Position numbers and translations under genes: made by a program
Notes under the pieces: generated by a model
The model's input: the letters and a program-made list of their open reading frames with translations, nothing else
Database searches by the model: none
What the model was told of the DNA's origin: nothing
Source: Anaerolineae bacterium
Lineage (GTDB): Bacteria; Chloroflexota; Anaerolineae; Aggregatilineales; Aggregatilineaceae
Assembly: GCA_018432315.1 (NCBI GenBank)
Contig: JAHDLB010000034.1
Span: 1-37,473 of the forward strand
Direction of reading: 5' to 3'
DNA: 37,473 bases
Shown: positions 1 through 7,328 of the stretch, piece after piece
Layout of the letters: every line of letters begins with the position of its first letter
How positions within the stretch are numbered: position 1 is the first letter of the stretch

Positions 1-76
1 CTGTCCTGACCAACTTCTCCAATTCTTCCCGTTCACTATCGCTTAACCGGATCGGGTAGTGCTGTTTCCTGGCCAT
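1..76 (-). mobile_element. IS630-like transposase, N-terminal fragment cut by the window edge
   Basis: Reading leftwards from an ATG at 76, 25 codons are open to the window edge. The peptide begins MARKQHYPIRLSDSERE and continues with a Leu/Glu-rich helix. A strong ribosome binding site (GGAGGA) lies 5-6 bases before the ATG. The basic start followed by 'RLSDSEREELEKLV' resembles the first helix of the helix-turn-helix domain of IS630-family transposases; that match is from memory. Base composition is less GC-rich than the neighbouring chromosome, which fits a mobile element. The rest of the gene lies outside the window, so the DDE domain cannot be checked. It could instead be another small DNA-binding protein. 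Confidence 0.55.
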
Positions 77-104
77 GGTATCCTCCGTTTTTCATAAGGA
101 TACC
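77..104. repeat. Short inverted repeat around the transposase ribosome binding site
   Basis: GGTATCC (77-83) and GGATACC (98-104) are perfect 7-bp inverted copies flanking the leader of the transposase-like gene. They could form a hairpin that hides the ribosome binding site, or belong to the element's terminal sequence. No target-site duplication or longer terminal repeat can be identified because only one end is visible. Confidence 0.4.
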
Positions 105-135
105 TCATTTCCTCGCCTTCCTGTGTGGTCGACCA

Positions 136-1242
136 CTAGGCGAGCGCGAACGCGCCATCCCGATACAACACGTCGCCATCGACCCGGATCTCGCCGCCGT
201 CGCGCATGGCGTGCACCATGTCCCAGTGAATCGTGCTCTGGTTCGTGCCGCCGGCGCCGCCCGCCGCCTGCCCAAGTGCCATGTGCAGCGTGCCGCCCAT
301 CTTCTCGTCGAACAGGATATTGCGCGTGAAGCGGTCGATCCCGTCGTTGGTGCCAATCGCGAACTCACCCAGCCGCCGCGCGCCCGCGTCGAGATCGAGC
401 TGCGCCAGCAGGTGATCCTCGCCCTTCTCGGCGCTGGCCTCGACGACCACGCCCTCGCGGAAAACGAGCCGGACGCCGTGCAGTTCCTGGCCGACGTACA
501 CCGTCGGCAGGTTGAACGCTACGCTGCCGTGGACCGAGTCCTCGACCGGGCAGGTGAAGATCTCGCCGTCCGGGAAATTGCGGATGCCGTGGCAGTTGAC
601 CCAGGCCCGCCCCTCGATGCTGAAAGTGAGATCGATGCCGGGGCCGCGCACCTCGACGCGCCGCTTATCCGCCAGCCAGTCCACCAGCCGGCTCTGCCGG
701 TCGCGCAAGGCGGTCCAGTGAGCGACCGGGTCGCCGTGGTCCAGCCCGCACGCGCGGTAACAGAACTCGCGGTAGGCCACCAGGCCCATCTCGGCATCCT
801 GGGCAGCGCCCTGGGTCGGCCACGCCGAGATATTCCAGCGGAGCGAGTCATCGTCGCAGCGCGCCAGGTAGCGCTCGATGAACGGGCGCTGGCCCTGCTG
901 GCGGCGCGCCACGCGGGCCGGGTCGATGGCCGCCAGATTCTTGGTGTTCTCGTCGGCCAGGATGGAGTACATGATGTCGGCCCGTTCGAGCTGCGCCATC
1001 ACGCCGGGATCGATGAAGTCGAACTGCTCATCCGACGCGTGCAGCATGGCGATCTCGGTCAGGTTGGGCAGGTGGACGCGCGTCATGGGGTGCCCGCCGC
1101 GCCGGAGGATGGCCTCGACCAGCGCCTCGACCAGCGGCTCGGCGGCAGCCGGCGCGCTGATGAGCACCGCGTCACCAGGGTGGACGGGACGGCAGTACTC
1201 GGTGAGCACGCGCGCCAGCCGTGGGGCAAAATCAGCAGTCAT
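136..1242 (-). CDS. M29-family aminopeptidase (thermophilic metalloaminopeptidase type)
   Basis: A 368-residue cytosolic protein of normal length for family M29 (AmpS/AmpT/aminopeptidase II), which removes N-terminal residues from peptides with two metal ions. The family's metal ligands can be picked out: Glu227 (DGEIFTCPVEDS), Glu293 (LGEFAIGTN), His320 (GGTLHMALG), and His339/Asp341 (IHWDMVH). The N-terminal half carries the family's alpha/beta domain. There is no signal peptide. The ATG at 1242 has an AGGAG ribosome binding site about 9 bases upstream and a plausible promoter (TTGATT-17-TATCTT) at 1270-1298, so it is probably a single-gene transcript. The stop overlaps the end of a 12-bp palindrome (125-136), but no clear U-tract follows it. 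Family assignment is strong; substrate is unknown. Confidence 0.9.
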   Translation of the reverse strand: MTADFAPRLARVLTEYCRPVHPGDAVLISAPAAAEPLVEALVEAILRRGGHPMTRVHLPNLTEIAMLHASDEQFDFIDPGVMAQLERADIMYSILADENTKNLAAIDPARVARRQQGQRPFIERYLARCDDDSLRWNISAWPTQGAAQDAEMGLVAYREFCYRACGLDHGDPVAHWTALRDRQSRLVDWLADKRRVEVRGPGIDLTFSIEGRAWVNCHGIRNFPDGEIFTCPVEDSVHGSVAFNLPTVYVGQELHGVRLVFREGVVVEASAEKGEDHLLAQLDLDAGARRLGEFAIGTNDGIDRFTRNILFDEKMGGTLHMALGQAAGGAGGTNQSTIHWDMVHAMRDGGEIRVDGDVLYRDGAFALA

Positions 1243-1269
1243 TCAACATTCTCCTGACATTTTACACAA

Positions 1270-1298
1270 AAGATACATCTATTCTTTTGAAAAATCAA
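1270..1298 (-). promoter_or_regulatory. Promoter of the M29 aminopeptidase gene
   Basis: On the minus strand TTGATT (1298-1293) and TATCTT (1275-1270) are separated by exactly 17 bases, in an A/T-rich intergenic stretch 28 bases before the aminopeptidase ATG. This is a normal housekeeping-sigma arrangement, seen in sequence only. The rest of 1299-1364 is A/T-rich with no gene. Confidence 0.5.
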
Positions 1299-1364
1299 GT
1301 TATACCTTCACTTTAATTGATCGCTATGTCAATTTTTTCGAAAATAGCTCGTGGTCGCCTGCAC

Positions 1365-1400
1365 AAAAAACGACGAGGGGAGCCGTGCTGGCTCCCCTCG
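1365..1400 (-). terminator. Intrinsic terminator of the LysM gene
   Basis: CGAGGGGAGCC (1374-1384) pairs perfectly with GGCTCCCCTCG (1390-1400) around a 5-base loop. On the minus strand the stem is followed by CGTTTTTT, ending at 1365. It lies 34 bases beyond the LysM stop codon. Confidence 0.85.
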
Positions 1401-1434
1401 TGCTGATTCGCGATCGCTCGATGCGCTGCCCGGC

Positions 1435-2145
1435 TTAGCCGGGGGCTTGCGGCAGGGCGACCACCTGGATATAGGCCGGGTTGGACGTCACCCAGCAGTT
1501 GCTGCTGGCGTCGACCGCGCACGTCACGCGCCACCACTGGCGGTCCGGGCTGGTGCCCGTCACGTGGGCCTGCTCGCCGGGGCGCAACTGCCCCTCCACG
1601 ACGAAGTTGAAGCCCGGCCCGCTGCGCAGGTTCACCGTGGTCCGCGCGATCACGTAGCTCGGCGGCGCGGGCAGCACCACGTCATTGTTAGTCGGCTGGC
1701 CCGGCCCCGCCGGGATGTTCAGCACCTGTCCCACGTAGATCAGGCTGGGGTTGGCGAGGTTGTTGACCCGGGCCAACAGCGTGACGCTCACGCCGAAGCG
1801 CCGCGCGATCATGGACAGGGTATCGCCCCGCTGGACGGTGTACGTCGACTGCGTCGGGTTGGATGGCGCCGGGTTGGACGGCGGCGGGGTGTTCCCGCCC
1901 GGCGTCCCGTTCACACACAGGCGCTGCCCGGCGTAGATCAGGTTAGGGTTCGACACGTTGTTGAGCGCCTGGAGCGCGCCCATCGTCGTGCCATAGCGCA
2001 GCGAGATCCGGAACAGGTTTTCGCCTGCCTGGACGGTGTGATACGCCTGGCAGGTTTCGGCGGCCTGGGCGGACGGGCCGAACGCCAGCCACCCGGCCAT
2101 GACCGCGACTGCCAGAACCAAGCTGATGATACGAATGCCACGCAT
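1435..2145 (-). CDS. Secreted protein with two LysM domains and a C-terminal SH3-like domain
   Basis: A 236-residue protein with a signal peptide (about 1-28, cleavage after A-Q-A). LysM domain 1 spans about residues 32-77 (starts [18 protein letters not shown]) and LysM domain 2 about 98-142 (starts [17 protein letters not shown]). They are joined by a Pro/Asn/Ser-rich linker. The last ~75 residues look like a bacterial SH3 domain ([17 protein letters not shown]). LysM domains bind N-acetylglucosamine polymers such as peptidoglycan, so the protein likely sits in or on the cell wall. No catalytic domain is visible, so it is probably a wall-binding or structural protein rather than a hydrolase. 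AAGGAGG precedes the ATG, and a palindrome at 2164-2181 lies just upstream. Such LysM-SH3 proteins are common in Chloroflexota (from memory). Confidence 0.88.
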   Translation of the reverse strand: MRGIRIISLVLAVAVMAGWLAFGPSAQAAETCQAYHTVQAGENLFRISLRYGTTMGALQALNNVSNPNLIYAGQRLCVNGTPGGNTPPPSNPAPSNPTQSTYTVQRGDTLSMIARRFGVSVTLLARVNNLANPSLIYVGQVLNIPAGPGQPTNNDVVLPAPPSYVIARTTVNLRSGPGFNFVVEGQLRPGEQAHVTGTSPDRQWWRVTCAVDASSNCWVTSNPAYIQVVALPQAPG

Positions 2146-2163
2146 AGTGTTGAGCCTCCTTGC

Positions 2164-2181
2164 GCACGCGATCTCGCGTGC
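2164..2181. promoter_or_regulatory. Inverted repeat in the leader of the LysM gene
   Basis: GCACGCGA (2164-2171) and TCGCGTGC (2174-2181) are perfect 8-bp arms with a 2-base centre, immediately upstream of the AAGGAGG ribosome binding site of the LysM gene. A weak -10-like TATGAT (minus strand, 2189-2184) abuts it. The position fits an operator or a translation-blocking hairpin; no regulator can be named. Confidence 0.45.
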
Positions 2182-2224
2182 TCATCATAACTGTCTCAGG
2201 ATAGGCTCGTTGCGGGTGGGATTC

Positions 2225-2246
2225 ATCCGCCCAAAGGCGGATTTTT
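2225..2246 (+). terminator. Plus-oriented hairpin with T-tract and no upstream plus-strand gene
   Basis: ATCCGCC (2225-2231), loop CAAA, GGCGGAT (2236-2242), then TTTT to 2246. It has the form of a weak intrinsic terminator on the plus strand. No plus-strand gene precedes it; the LysM gene and the tRNA on either side both run on the minus strand. It may block antisense transcription or be coincidental. Confidence 0.4.
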
Positions 2247-2300
2247 CCTCGGACCTTCCACCGTCCGCCGGTGGGATGAGGCGGGCGAGCCGGAGCGAGG

Positions 2301-2334
2301 AAAACAAAAACCAGCAGGGCGTTCGCTGCTGGTT
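2301..2334 (-). terminator. Intrinsic terminator of tRNA-Glu
   Basis: On the minus strand AACCAGCAGCG / CCTGCTGG forms a hairpin followed by TTTTTGTTTT (down to 2301). It begins 5 bases after the encoded CCA of the tRNA, so the tRNA is a single-gene transcript. Confidence 0.8.
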
Positions 2335-2338
2335 GGCT

Positions 2339-2414
2339 TGGTGCCCCCATGGAGATTCGAACTCCAGTCTTGGCCTTGAAAGGGCCACGTCCTGGTCCTC
2401 TAGACGATGGGGGC
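2339..2414 (-). tRNA. tRNA-Glu (anticodon UUC), CCA encoded
   Basis: The minus strand gives a full cloverleaf. The acceptor arms GCCCCCA (2414-2408) and TGGGGGC (2349-2343) pair perfectly, followed by discriminator A (2342) and a genomic CCA (2341-2339). The D-arm contains CGTCTAGAGGACC, typical of bacterial tRNA-Glu. The anticodon loop is CTTTCAA, giving anticodon TTC. The T-loop is GTTCGAATC. It has its own strong promoter (2427-2455) and terminator (2301-2334). Confidence 0.97.
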
Positions 2415-2426
2415 TGACGGGACGGC

Positions 2427-2455
2427 ATTGTACCACCGCCGCTAAGCCGCGTCAA
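2427..2455 (-). promoter_or_regulatory. Promoter of tRNA-Glu
   Basis: On the minus strand TTGACG (2455-2450) and TACAAT (2432-2427) are separated by 17 bases. The -10 box ends 12 bases before the mature tRNA 5' end. This is close to the sigma-70-type consensus, as expected for a stable RNA gene. Confidence 0.75.
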
Positions 2456-2511
2456 GGTGGAATCACGCCCTCCCCGCCGCGTTCGCCCCTCGCCAAAGCG
2501 CCCGCCGCCCG

Positions 2512-2520
2512 TGGTATACT
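2512..2520 (+). promoter_or_regulatory. Extended -10 promoter of the GT39-like gene
   Basis: TGGTATACT at 2512-2520 has the TGn extension plus a 5/6 match to TATAAT. No good -35 box is visible, as is usual for extended -10 promoters. It lies about 40 bases before the ATG at 2559, which lacks a clear ribosome binding site. Confidence 0.5.
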
Positions 2521-2558
2521 GGACGCTCTGATCCGCGACCACACACGCACAAGACGCC

Positions 2559-4133
2559 ATGCGATCACCATCGGCCCGACTCCGACAACTCGCGCCCCTC
2601 GTCGTCCTGCTGCTGGTCCAGCTCGCGCTGCGCACGCACCACGTCACCGCCGTCGATCCGTACATCGACGAGGGCTACCACATCGCGCGCGCCGCCGTCG
2701 TGTGGGACTTCGAGACGCATCCGGGGCGCTTTTCGGCGGGCAAGCTGCTGGTCTATTTCTGGCTGGGCCTGTTCGAGGCTGACGCCCCCATCTCGCTGGT
2801 CACCGCCCGGCTGTCGATCGCGCTGTTCTCGCTGCTCAACGGCGCGCTGATCTATCTGCTGGGCCGCCTGCTGAGCGGCCACCGGGCCGGCCTGCTGGCG
2901 CTGGCCCTCTACGCGATGCTGCCCTTCGCCGCCTTCTACGACCGGCTGGCCCTGGCCGACCCGTTCGCGGCGGTGTTCGCCGGGCTGGTCGTCTGGCGGA
3001 GCCTGGTCTTCGCCCGCCGCCCGTCGATCCGCCAGGGCGCGCTGCTCGGCGCGCTGCTGGCGCTGGCGCTGATGGCGAAGCTCTCGATGGCGCTCATGGT
3101 GCTGTTCCCCGTCGCCGCCGCCCTGCTGCTGCATCCCTGGCCGGGCGGATCGCCGCGCGCCCAGATCGCCGGGTGGAGCCGGGCCTACCTCCCGCCGCTG
3201 GCTGTTGCCGCGACGGTGGGCGTGCTGCTGTGGCTGCCGCTGCTCGTCCCGGCCTACGCCGCCCGCCATTCGGAAGCGCCCTTCCGCCTGCTGGACGCGC
3301 ACAACATCCGCGCCGACGAGTCGGCCAGCGCGGTCGAGCCGAAGGACTTCACCACCGGGCGCTACCTGTGGGAAGTCCTGCCGCTGATCGACGACTTCAC
3401 CACCGCCGGGCTGCTGATCCTGGTGGCCGTGGGGTTCGGCTTCTGGTTGGGCGCCGCGCCGTTCGACCCGGCCCGGTTCCGGCGCGGGCTGCTCGTCGCG
3501 CTGTGGCTGCTGCTGATCGCCGGGCCGCCGCTGACACTGGCGACGTTTCTCACCACGCGCTATTTCGTGCCCGCCGCCGCCCCGGCCACCCTGGCCCTCG
3601 CCCACCTGATCGCCGGGCTGTGGGGGCGGTCGCTGGCTCGACGGCTGGCCGCCGGGGTTGCGATCGCGGCGGTCGCAGCCTGGGCGATCACCTTCGCCGC
3701 GCCGTTCCTGCGGGCGATGACGGACGATCCCGCCCGGCTGGACCTGACCGGCGGTAACTGGACCGAGTTCCTCAGCGGGTACATCAGCGGCGACAACGCC
3801 ACCCGCGCCGCCGCCCGCGCGCTCGACACGCTGGCGCCGCCCGCCGGGCACGTCTACGCCACCGATCGCATTTGCCACCTGATGGCGCTCTACGCGGAGA
3901 CGCGCCTGACCTGCCTGGCGGGGAACACCGGGGCGCGGCCCGACATGGCCCGCCGCTTCGAAGCCGAGCTGGAACCGTGCGGGTTCGCCTACGTCGTGCT
4001 GCGCGGCTACACGTCCGCCGTCCGCAACATCCCCGGCACCGCCTGGGAACAACTCGCGGCGTTCGAAAGCCCGATCATCGACCGCCCGGTGACGATCTGG
4101 CGCGTGACGTGGGCGGACCGCTGTCCCGGCTGA
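2559..4133 (+). CDS. Polytopic membrane glycosyltransferase, GT39/ArnT/PMT-like
   Basis: A 524-residue protein with many hydrophobic helices, starting with a membrane segment at about residues 11-26. The first extracytoplasmic loop carries Asp37-Glu38 (VDPYIDEGYHI), the acidic pair expected in GT-C enzymes of the GT39/GT83 group, which transfer a sugar from a polyprenyl-phosphate donor to protein or lipid outside the membrane. A charged loop (FSAGKLLVYFWLGLF) and repeated Leu/Ala-rich helices follow. The last ~130 residues are a soluble outside domain with a few Cys residues. Length fits the group. Donor and acceptor cannot be predicted. The gene is followed by htrA with a 73-base gap and a separate promoter. 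No clear Shine-Dalgarno precedes the ATG. Confidence 0.75.
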   Translation: MRSPSARLRQLAPLVVLLLVQLALRTHHVTAVDPYIDEGYHIARAAVVWDFETHPGRFSAGKLLVYFWLGLFEADAPISLVTARLSIALFSLLNGALIYLLGRLLSGHRAGLLALALYAMLPFAAFYDRLALADPFAAVFAGLVVWRSLVFARRPSIRQGALLGALLALALMAKLSMALMVLFPVAAALLLHPWPGGSPRAQIAGWSRAYLPPLAVAATVGVLLWLPLLVPAYAARHSEAPFRLLDAHNIRADESASAVEPKDFTTGRYLWEVLPLIDDFTTAGLLILVAVGFGFWLGAAPFDPARFRRGLLVALWLLLIAGPPLTLATFLTTRYFVPAAAPATLALAHLIAGLWGRSLARRLAAGVAIAAVAAWAITFAAPFLRAMTDDPARLDLTGGNWTEFLSGYISGDNATRAAARALDTLAPPAGHVYATDRICHLMALYAETRLTCLAGNTGARPDMARRFEAELEPCGFAYVVLRGYTSAVRNIPGTAWEQLAAFESPIIDRPVTIWRVTWADRCPG

Positions 4134-4139
4134 CCGGCC

Positions 4140-4168
4140 TTGCGCCCCCCTCGCCCCCGCGCTAGAGT
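4140..4168 (+). promoter_or_regulatory. Candidate promoter of the HtrA protease gene
   Basis: TTGCGC (4140-4145), a 17-base spacer and TAGAGT (4163-4168) lie just past the preceding stop codon and 38 bases before the HtrA ATG. Each box has a partial consensus match. Confidence 0.4.
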
Positions 4169-4206
4169 CAGCCGCGATGTCGCGCCGGTGAAGAAAGGAT
4201 TCGATC

Positions 4207-5367
4207 ATGGGGCGCATACGGTTCTCAACAGCAGGAATGGCCGCGATTGGCATGGGGCTTGTGGCCGGGTTCCTGGCCGGTTTTCTGCTCGGTCCCGCCA
4301 CCGGGATCAGCTTCTCGCAGGGCGATCCGACGTCCGCGCCGCTGGGGACCCTCGCCCCACCGCCCGCCGAGGTCCTCAGCCTGCTCGACGCCGAGGAAAC
4401 CGCCATCGCCACCATCTACGAACAGGCCAGCCCGTCGGTCGTCCACATCACCAGTCGGACCCAGGTGGTCGATTTCTGGCGCGGCGTGGTGCCCCAGGAA
4501 GGCACCGGCTCCGGCTTCGTCTACGACGACCAGGGGCACATCGTCACCAACAACCACGTCATCGAGGGCGCGGACGAGATCGAGGTGGTGCTGGCCGACG
4601 GGACGCACCTGCCCGCGCAGGTCACCGGCGCGGACTCGTACTACGATCTCGCCGTGCTGCGCGTCGATCCGGCCCAGCTCAACGTCCCGGCGCTGCCGCT
4701 GGGCGCGTCGGACACGCTGCGCGTCGGGCAGCGCGTGCTGGCGATCGGCAACCCGTTCGGCCTGGACCGCACGCTGACCACCGGCGTGATCAGCGCGCTG
4801 GACCGCGTCATCGAGTCGGATTCGGGGCTGTCCGTCGGCAACGCGATCCAGACCGACGCGGCCATCAACCCCGGTAATTCGGGCGGGCCGCTGCTCAATT
4901 CGCGCGGGCAGGTCATCGGCGTCAACACGTCGATTCGCTCGCCGTCCGGCGGATCGGTCGGCATCGGCTTCGCCGTCCCGATCAGCACGATCAAGCGCGT
5001 GATCCCCAGCCTGATCGCCGAGGGGCGCTACCGGCACCCGTCGCTGCGCATCCTGACGCGCGAGCTGGGGTACGAGGTCCGGCCATCGGAGGCGGGGCCG
5101 CAGAACGGCCTGTTGATCGTGAACATGGATCCGGCGGGTCCGGCGGCGCAGGCTGGGCTGGAGGCGGCGCAGGTCCAGCAGCAGGGCTTCCGGCGCGTGT
5201 ACGTGGGCGGGGACATCATCACGGCCATCGACGGGACGCCGATCCACACCCGCGACGATCTGGCGCTCTACCTGGAGAACCACACCCGGCCCGGCGACAC
5301 GATCACGGTCACCGTCGCGCGCCAGGGCCAGGCGCTCGACGTACCGCTGGTCGTGGGCGAGGAATAG
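4207..5367 (+). CDS. HtrA/DegP-type serine protease (S1C) with one PDZ domain
   Basis: A 386-residue membrane-anchored protease that degrades or refolds damaged envelope proteins. An N-terminal hydrophobic helix (about 9-30) acts as an anchor or signal. The trypsin-like domain holds the complete triad: His117 (TNNHVIEG), Asp147 (YYDLAVLRV) and Ser225 (NPGNSGGPLL). One C-terminal PDZ domain (about 290-386) follows, with typical features such as GGDIITAIDG and DLALYLENH. The layout matches DegS/HtrA proteins with a single PDZ domain. GAAAGGA lies about 7 bases before the ATG. It is flanked by a hairpin at 5377-5402. All catalytic residues are intact, so it is likely active. Assignment is firm; the specific client proteins are unknown. 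Confidence 0.95.
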   Translation: MGRIRFSTAGMAAIGMGLVAGFLAGFLLGPATGISFSQGDPTSAPLGTLAPPPAEVLSLLDAEETAIATIYEQASPSVVHITSRTQVVDFWRGVVPQEGTGSGFVYDDQGHIVTNNHVIEGADEIEVVLADGTHLPAQVTGADSYYDLAVLRVDPAQLNVPALPLGASDTLRVGQRVLAIGNPFGLDRTLTTGVISALDRVIESDSGLSVGNAIQTDAAINPGNSGGPLLNSRGQVIGVNTSIRSPSGGSVGIGFAVPISTIKRVIPSLIAEGRYRHPSLRILTRELGYEVRPSEAGPQNGLLIVNMDPAGPAAQAGLEAAQVQQQGFRRVYVGGDIITAIDGTPIHTRDDLALYLENHTRPGDTITVTVARQGQALDVPLVVGEE

Positions 5368-5376
5368 AATAAACGA

Positions 5377-5402
5377 CGCGGCGGGCATGAACACCCGCCG
5401 CG
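5377..5402. terminator. Hairpin between convergent HtrA and propeller-protein genes
   Basis: CGCGGCGGG (5377-5385) and CCCGCCGCG (5394-5402) form a perfect 9-bp stem with an 8-base loop. The plus side continues CTTGCTTTG, a weak U-tract. It sits between two converging stop codons (5367 and 5422) and could serve both transcripts. Confidence 0.6.
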
Positions 5403-5421
5403 CTTGCTTTGTCATATCCCT

Positions 5422-7083
5422 TTACTCAAGCGTGGCGAAAAGGGCCACCACCGAGCAGTTGCCGTTCACCGTGACATTGATGGCCGACGTTGGGGGAGTC
5501 CCGACGACATCCTGGTTGGCGCCGCCACACGTCCCGGACCAGGATTCGACCCAATACTGCTGCGGGTCGCTCACACTGGCATATACCGTCACGCTCGTCC
5601 CCATCAGGTACTGGCTGCGCCCGCAGTTGGGTGGCGTCCGGATTGCAACCGATCCCCAGCCCCCCGGGGTGCCGGATACCGTCACGGTGTAGCATTCCGG
5701 CTCTTCATCGGGCGGTGGGGGAATCTCGGGCGTGATGCCGGGCGGCGGCGGGATGTCGGGCCGGCAGGTTGTCGGGTCCCACACGCACTCGCTCGGGTCG
5801 TAACCGCAGGTGTCGCAGCTTCCGCACGGCCCCCACGATCCGGGCGTGGTCCCCGGCTGTGGGATGATGATCGGCGGCGGTTCCGATGGCGGCACGACGC
5901 CGCACGCGCCGATTTCCTCGACGTCATCCTGGGCCACCCACAGGCTGGTCACCTGCTCGTGATTCGGGAACTGCGTCTTGTCCAGCTCCCACCACAGCGA
6001 CTCATCTTCGGCCTGGGCCTGCCCGATCACCATGAACAACTGGTCGCGCGGCATCGAGGTGAACACGCCCCGGTTCGGCCCCGGCCCCACGCGCACTTCC
6101 ACGTCCTCGCGATCGGTGCGCACCTGGCAGGCCGCCAGTTGCAGGGGCCGCCAATCCGGGTCGAAGTCCTCGGCGGGGTTGTCCGTCAGCCGTACCTCGC
6201 TGGCCCCGTCGGCGGCGATCGCGTACAGCTCGCCGTTGCCGTCACGGTCCGACAGGTACGCGATCCACGCACCGTCCGGCGACCAGTCGGCTTTGCCCAC
6301 GCGGTCCGGCTGGGTGTTCAGGCGGCGGAAGTCCTCGCCGCTGCTGTCCATCACGTACAGGTCGCCCCTGCCGTCGCGCTCGGACGTGAAGCTGATCCGT
6401 GCCCCGTTGGGCGACCACGCCGGATACATCGCGTTCGCGCCGAAGCTGGTCGTCAGGCGCTGCTGGCTCGCCCCGCTGCTGTCCATCACGTAGATCTCAC
6501 CGTTGCCATCGCGCCCCGCCACGAACGCGATCGCGCTGCCGCCCGGCTTCCAGGCGGGCAGGGAATCGCTGTTCGGGTCGCTGGTCAGGCGCTGGACGCC
6601 GCCCCCGTCGACGTTCATCACGTAGATGTCGGGGCTGCCGTCACGCTCGGAGACGAACGCGATCCGCGTCCCGTCCGGCGACCACGCCGGGAACCCGTCG
6701 AACGCCGGGTTGTTGGTCAGGCGCTGCTGGGCACCCCCGTCGGCGTTCATCACGTAGATTTCCGCGTTCCCATCGCGCTCGGACACGAACGCGATGCGCT
6801 CGCCATCCGGCGACCACGACGGGTGCACATCCGCTGCCAGGTCGGTCGTCAAGCGGCGCGGGGCGGCGCCCCCGCCGGCATTCATCACGTAGATTTCCGC
6901 GTTCCCATCCCGCTCGGAGACGAACGCGATCTCCCAGGACGGGTCGATCTGCGCGCGCGCCGAGCGGCTGCCGGTTTCGGCGGCGGGCACCGGCTGGTTG
7001 GCCAGCCCGGCCCCGGCCCCTGCGGTGACTGTGGTGAGAACTGCGATGCTGAACACGATCCAACGGAGTACTCTCAAGCTCAT
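5422..7083 (-). CDS. Secreted TolB-like beta-propeller protein with SH3-like, Pro/Cys-rich and InlB-repeat-like regions
   Basis: A 553-residue exported protein with a signal peptide (about 1-29). Residues ~48-305 hold six WD40-like/PD40 repeats of the TolB type, each with a core like IAFVSERDGNAEIYVM and W(S)PDG, predicting a six-bladed propeller. Residues ~310-395 resemble an SH3-like domain (DVEVRVGPGPNRGVF, LWWELD). Residues ~397-460 form a Pro-rich linker with a Cys cluster (CGSCDTCGYDPSECVW). The final ~90 residues resemble a divergent InlB B-repeat (YTVTVSGTPGGWGSV, VESWSGTCGG). No enzyme motif is visible; a surface protein- or polymer-binding role is inferred. AGGGGA precedes the ATG. 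Two repeats share an identical 24-base DNA stretch (6751-6774 and 6886-6909), indicating a recent duplication or gene conversion. Confidence 0.85.
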   Translation of the reverse strand: MSLRVLRWIVFSIAVLTTVTAGAGAGLANQPVPAAETGSRSARAQIDPSWEIAFVSERDGNAEIYVMNAGGGAAPRRLTTDLAADVHPSWSPDGERIAFVSERDGNAEIYVMNADGGAQQRLTNNPAFDGFPAWSPDGTRIAFVSERDGSPDIYVMNVDGGGVQRLTSDPNSDSLPAWKPGGSAIAFVAGRDGNGEIYVMDSSGASQQRLTTSFGANAMYPAWSPNGARISFTSERDGRGDLYVMDSSGEDFRRLNTQPDRVGKADWSPDGAWIAYLSDRDGNGELYAIAADGASEVRLTDNPAEDFDPDWRPLQLAACQVRTDREDVEVRVGPGPNRGVFTSMPRDQLFMVIGQAQAEDESLWWELDKTQFPNHEQVTSLWVAQDDVEEIGACGVVPPSEPPPIIIPQPGTTPGSWGPCGSCDTCGYDPSECVWDPTTCRPDIPPPPGITPEIPPPPDEEPECYTVTVSGTPGGWGSVAIRTPPNCGRSQYLMGTSVTVYASVSDPQQYWVESWSGTCGGANQDVVGTPPTSAINVTVNGNCSVVALFATLE

Positions 7084-7256
7084 GTAATTTCCCCTTGTGA
7101 CAATTTGCGATGGGTCTATCCTACGCTAAATGTCAGTGCGCTGTACTTAGGAAAATAGTCTTACTGCCGGCCCCTCGGGCGAGGCCGGGCGGAAACTTTT
7201 ACAGCACCTTTACCAGACTGAATCGAGTTTGTTACAAGTCTCTCGCGTGGGCCCAG

Positions 7257-7285
7257 TTGCGCGGGATCACGCTCTGCGCTACAGT
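7257..7285 (+). promoter_or_regulatory. Promoter of the phosphohexomutase gene
   Basis: TTGCGC (7257-7262), a 17-base spacer and TACAGT (7280-7285) lie 43 bases before the ATG at 7329. GTGCA (7284-7288) and TGCAC (7292-7296) form a short inverted repeat at the likely transcription start, a possible operator. The remaining intergenic DNA (7084-7256) shows a GC-rich imperfect hairpin near 7167-7190 and no gene. Confidence 0.5.
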
Positions 7286-7328
7286 GCACACTGCACACTT
7301 TATGCTCAGAAAGAAGGAAGCCCCTCTC

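Noticed and set aside
2565-4415. Very long minus-strand open frame (616 codons) opposite the GT39-like gene
   Set aside because: Its product is Arg/Gln/Gly-rich low-complexity sequence typical of the reverse frame of a GC-rich gene; the plus strand encodes a coherent membrane enzyme.
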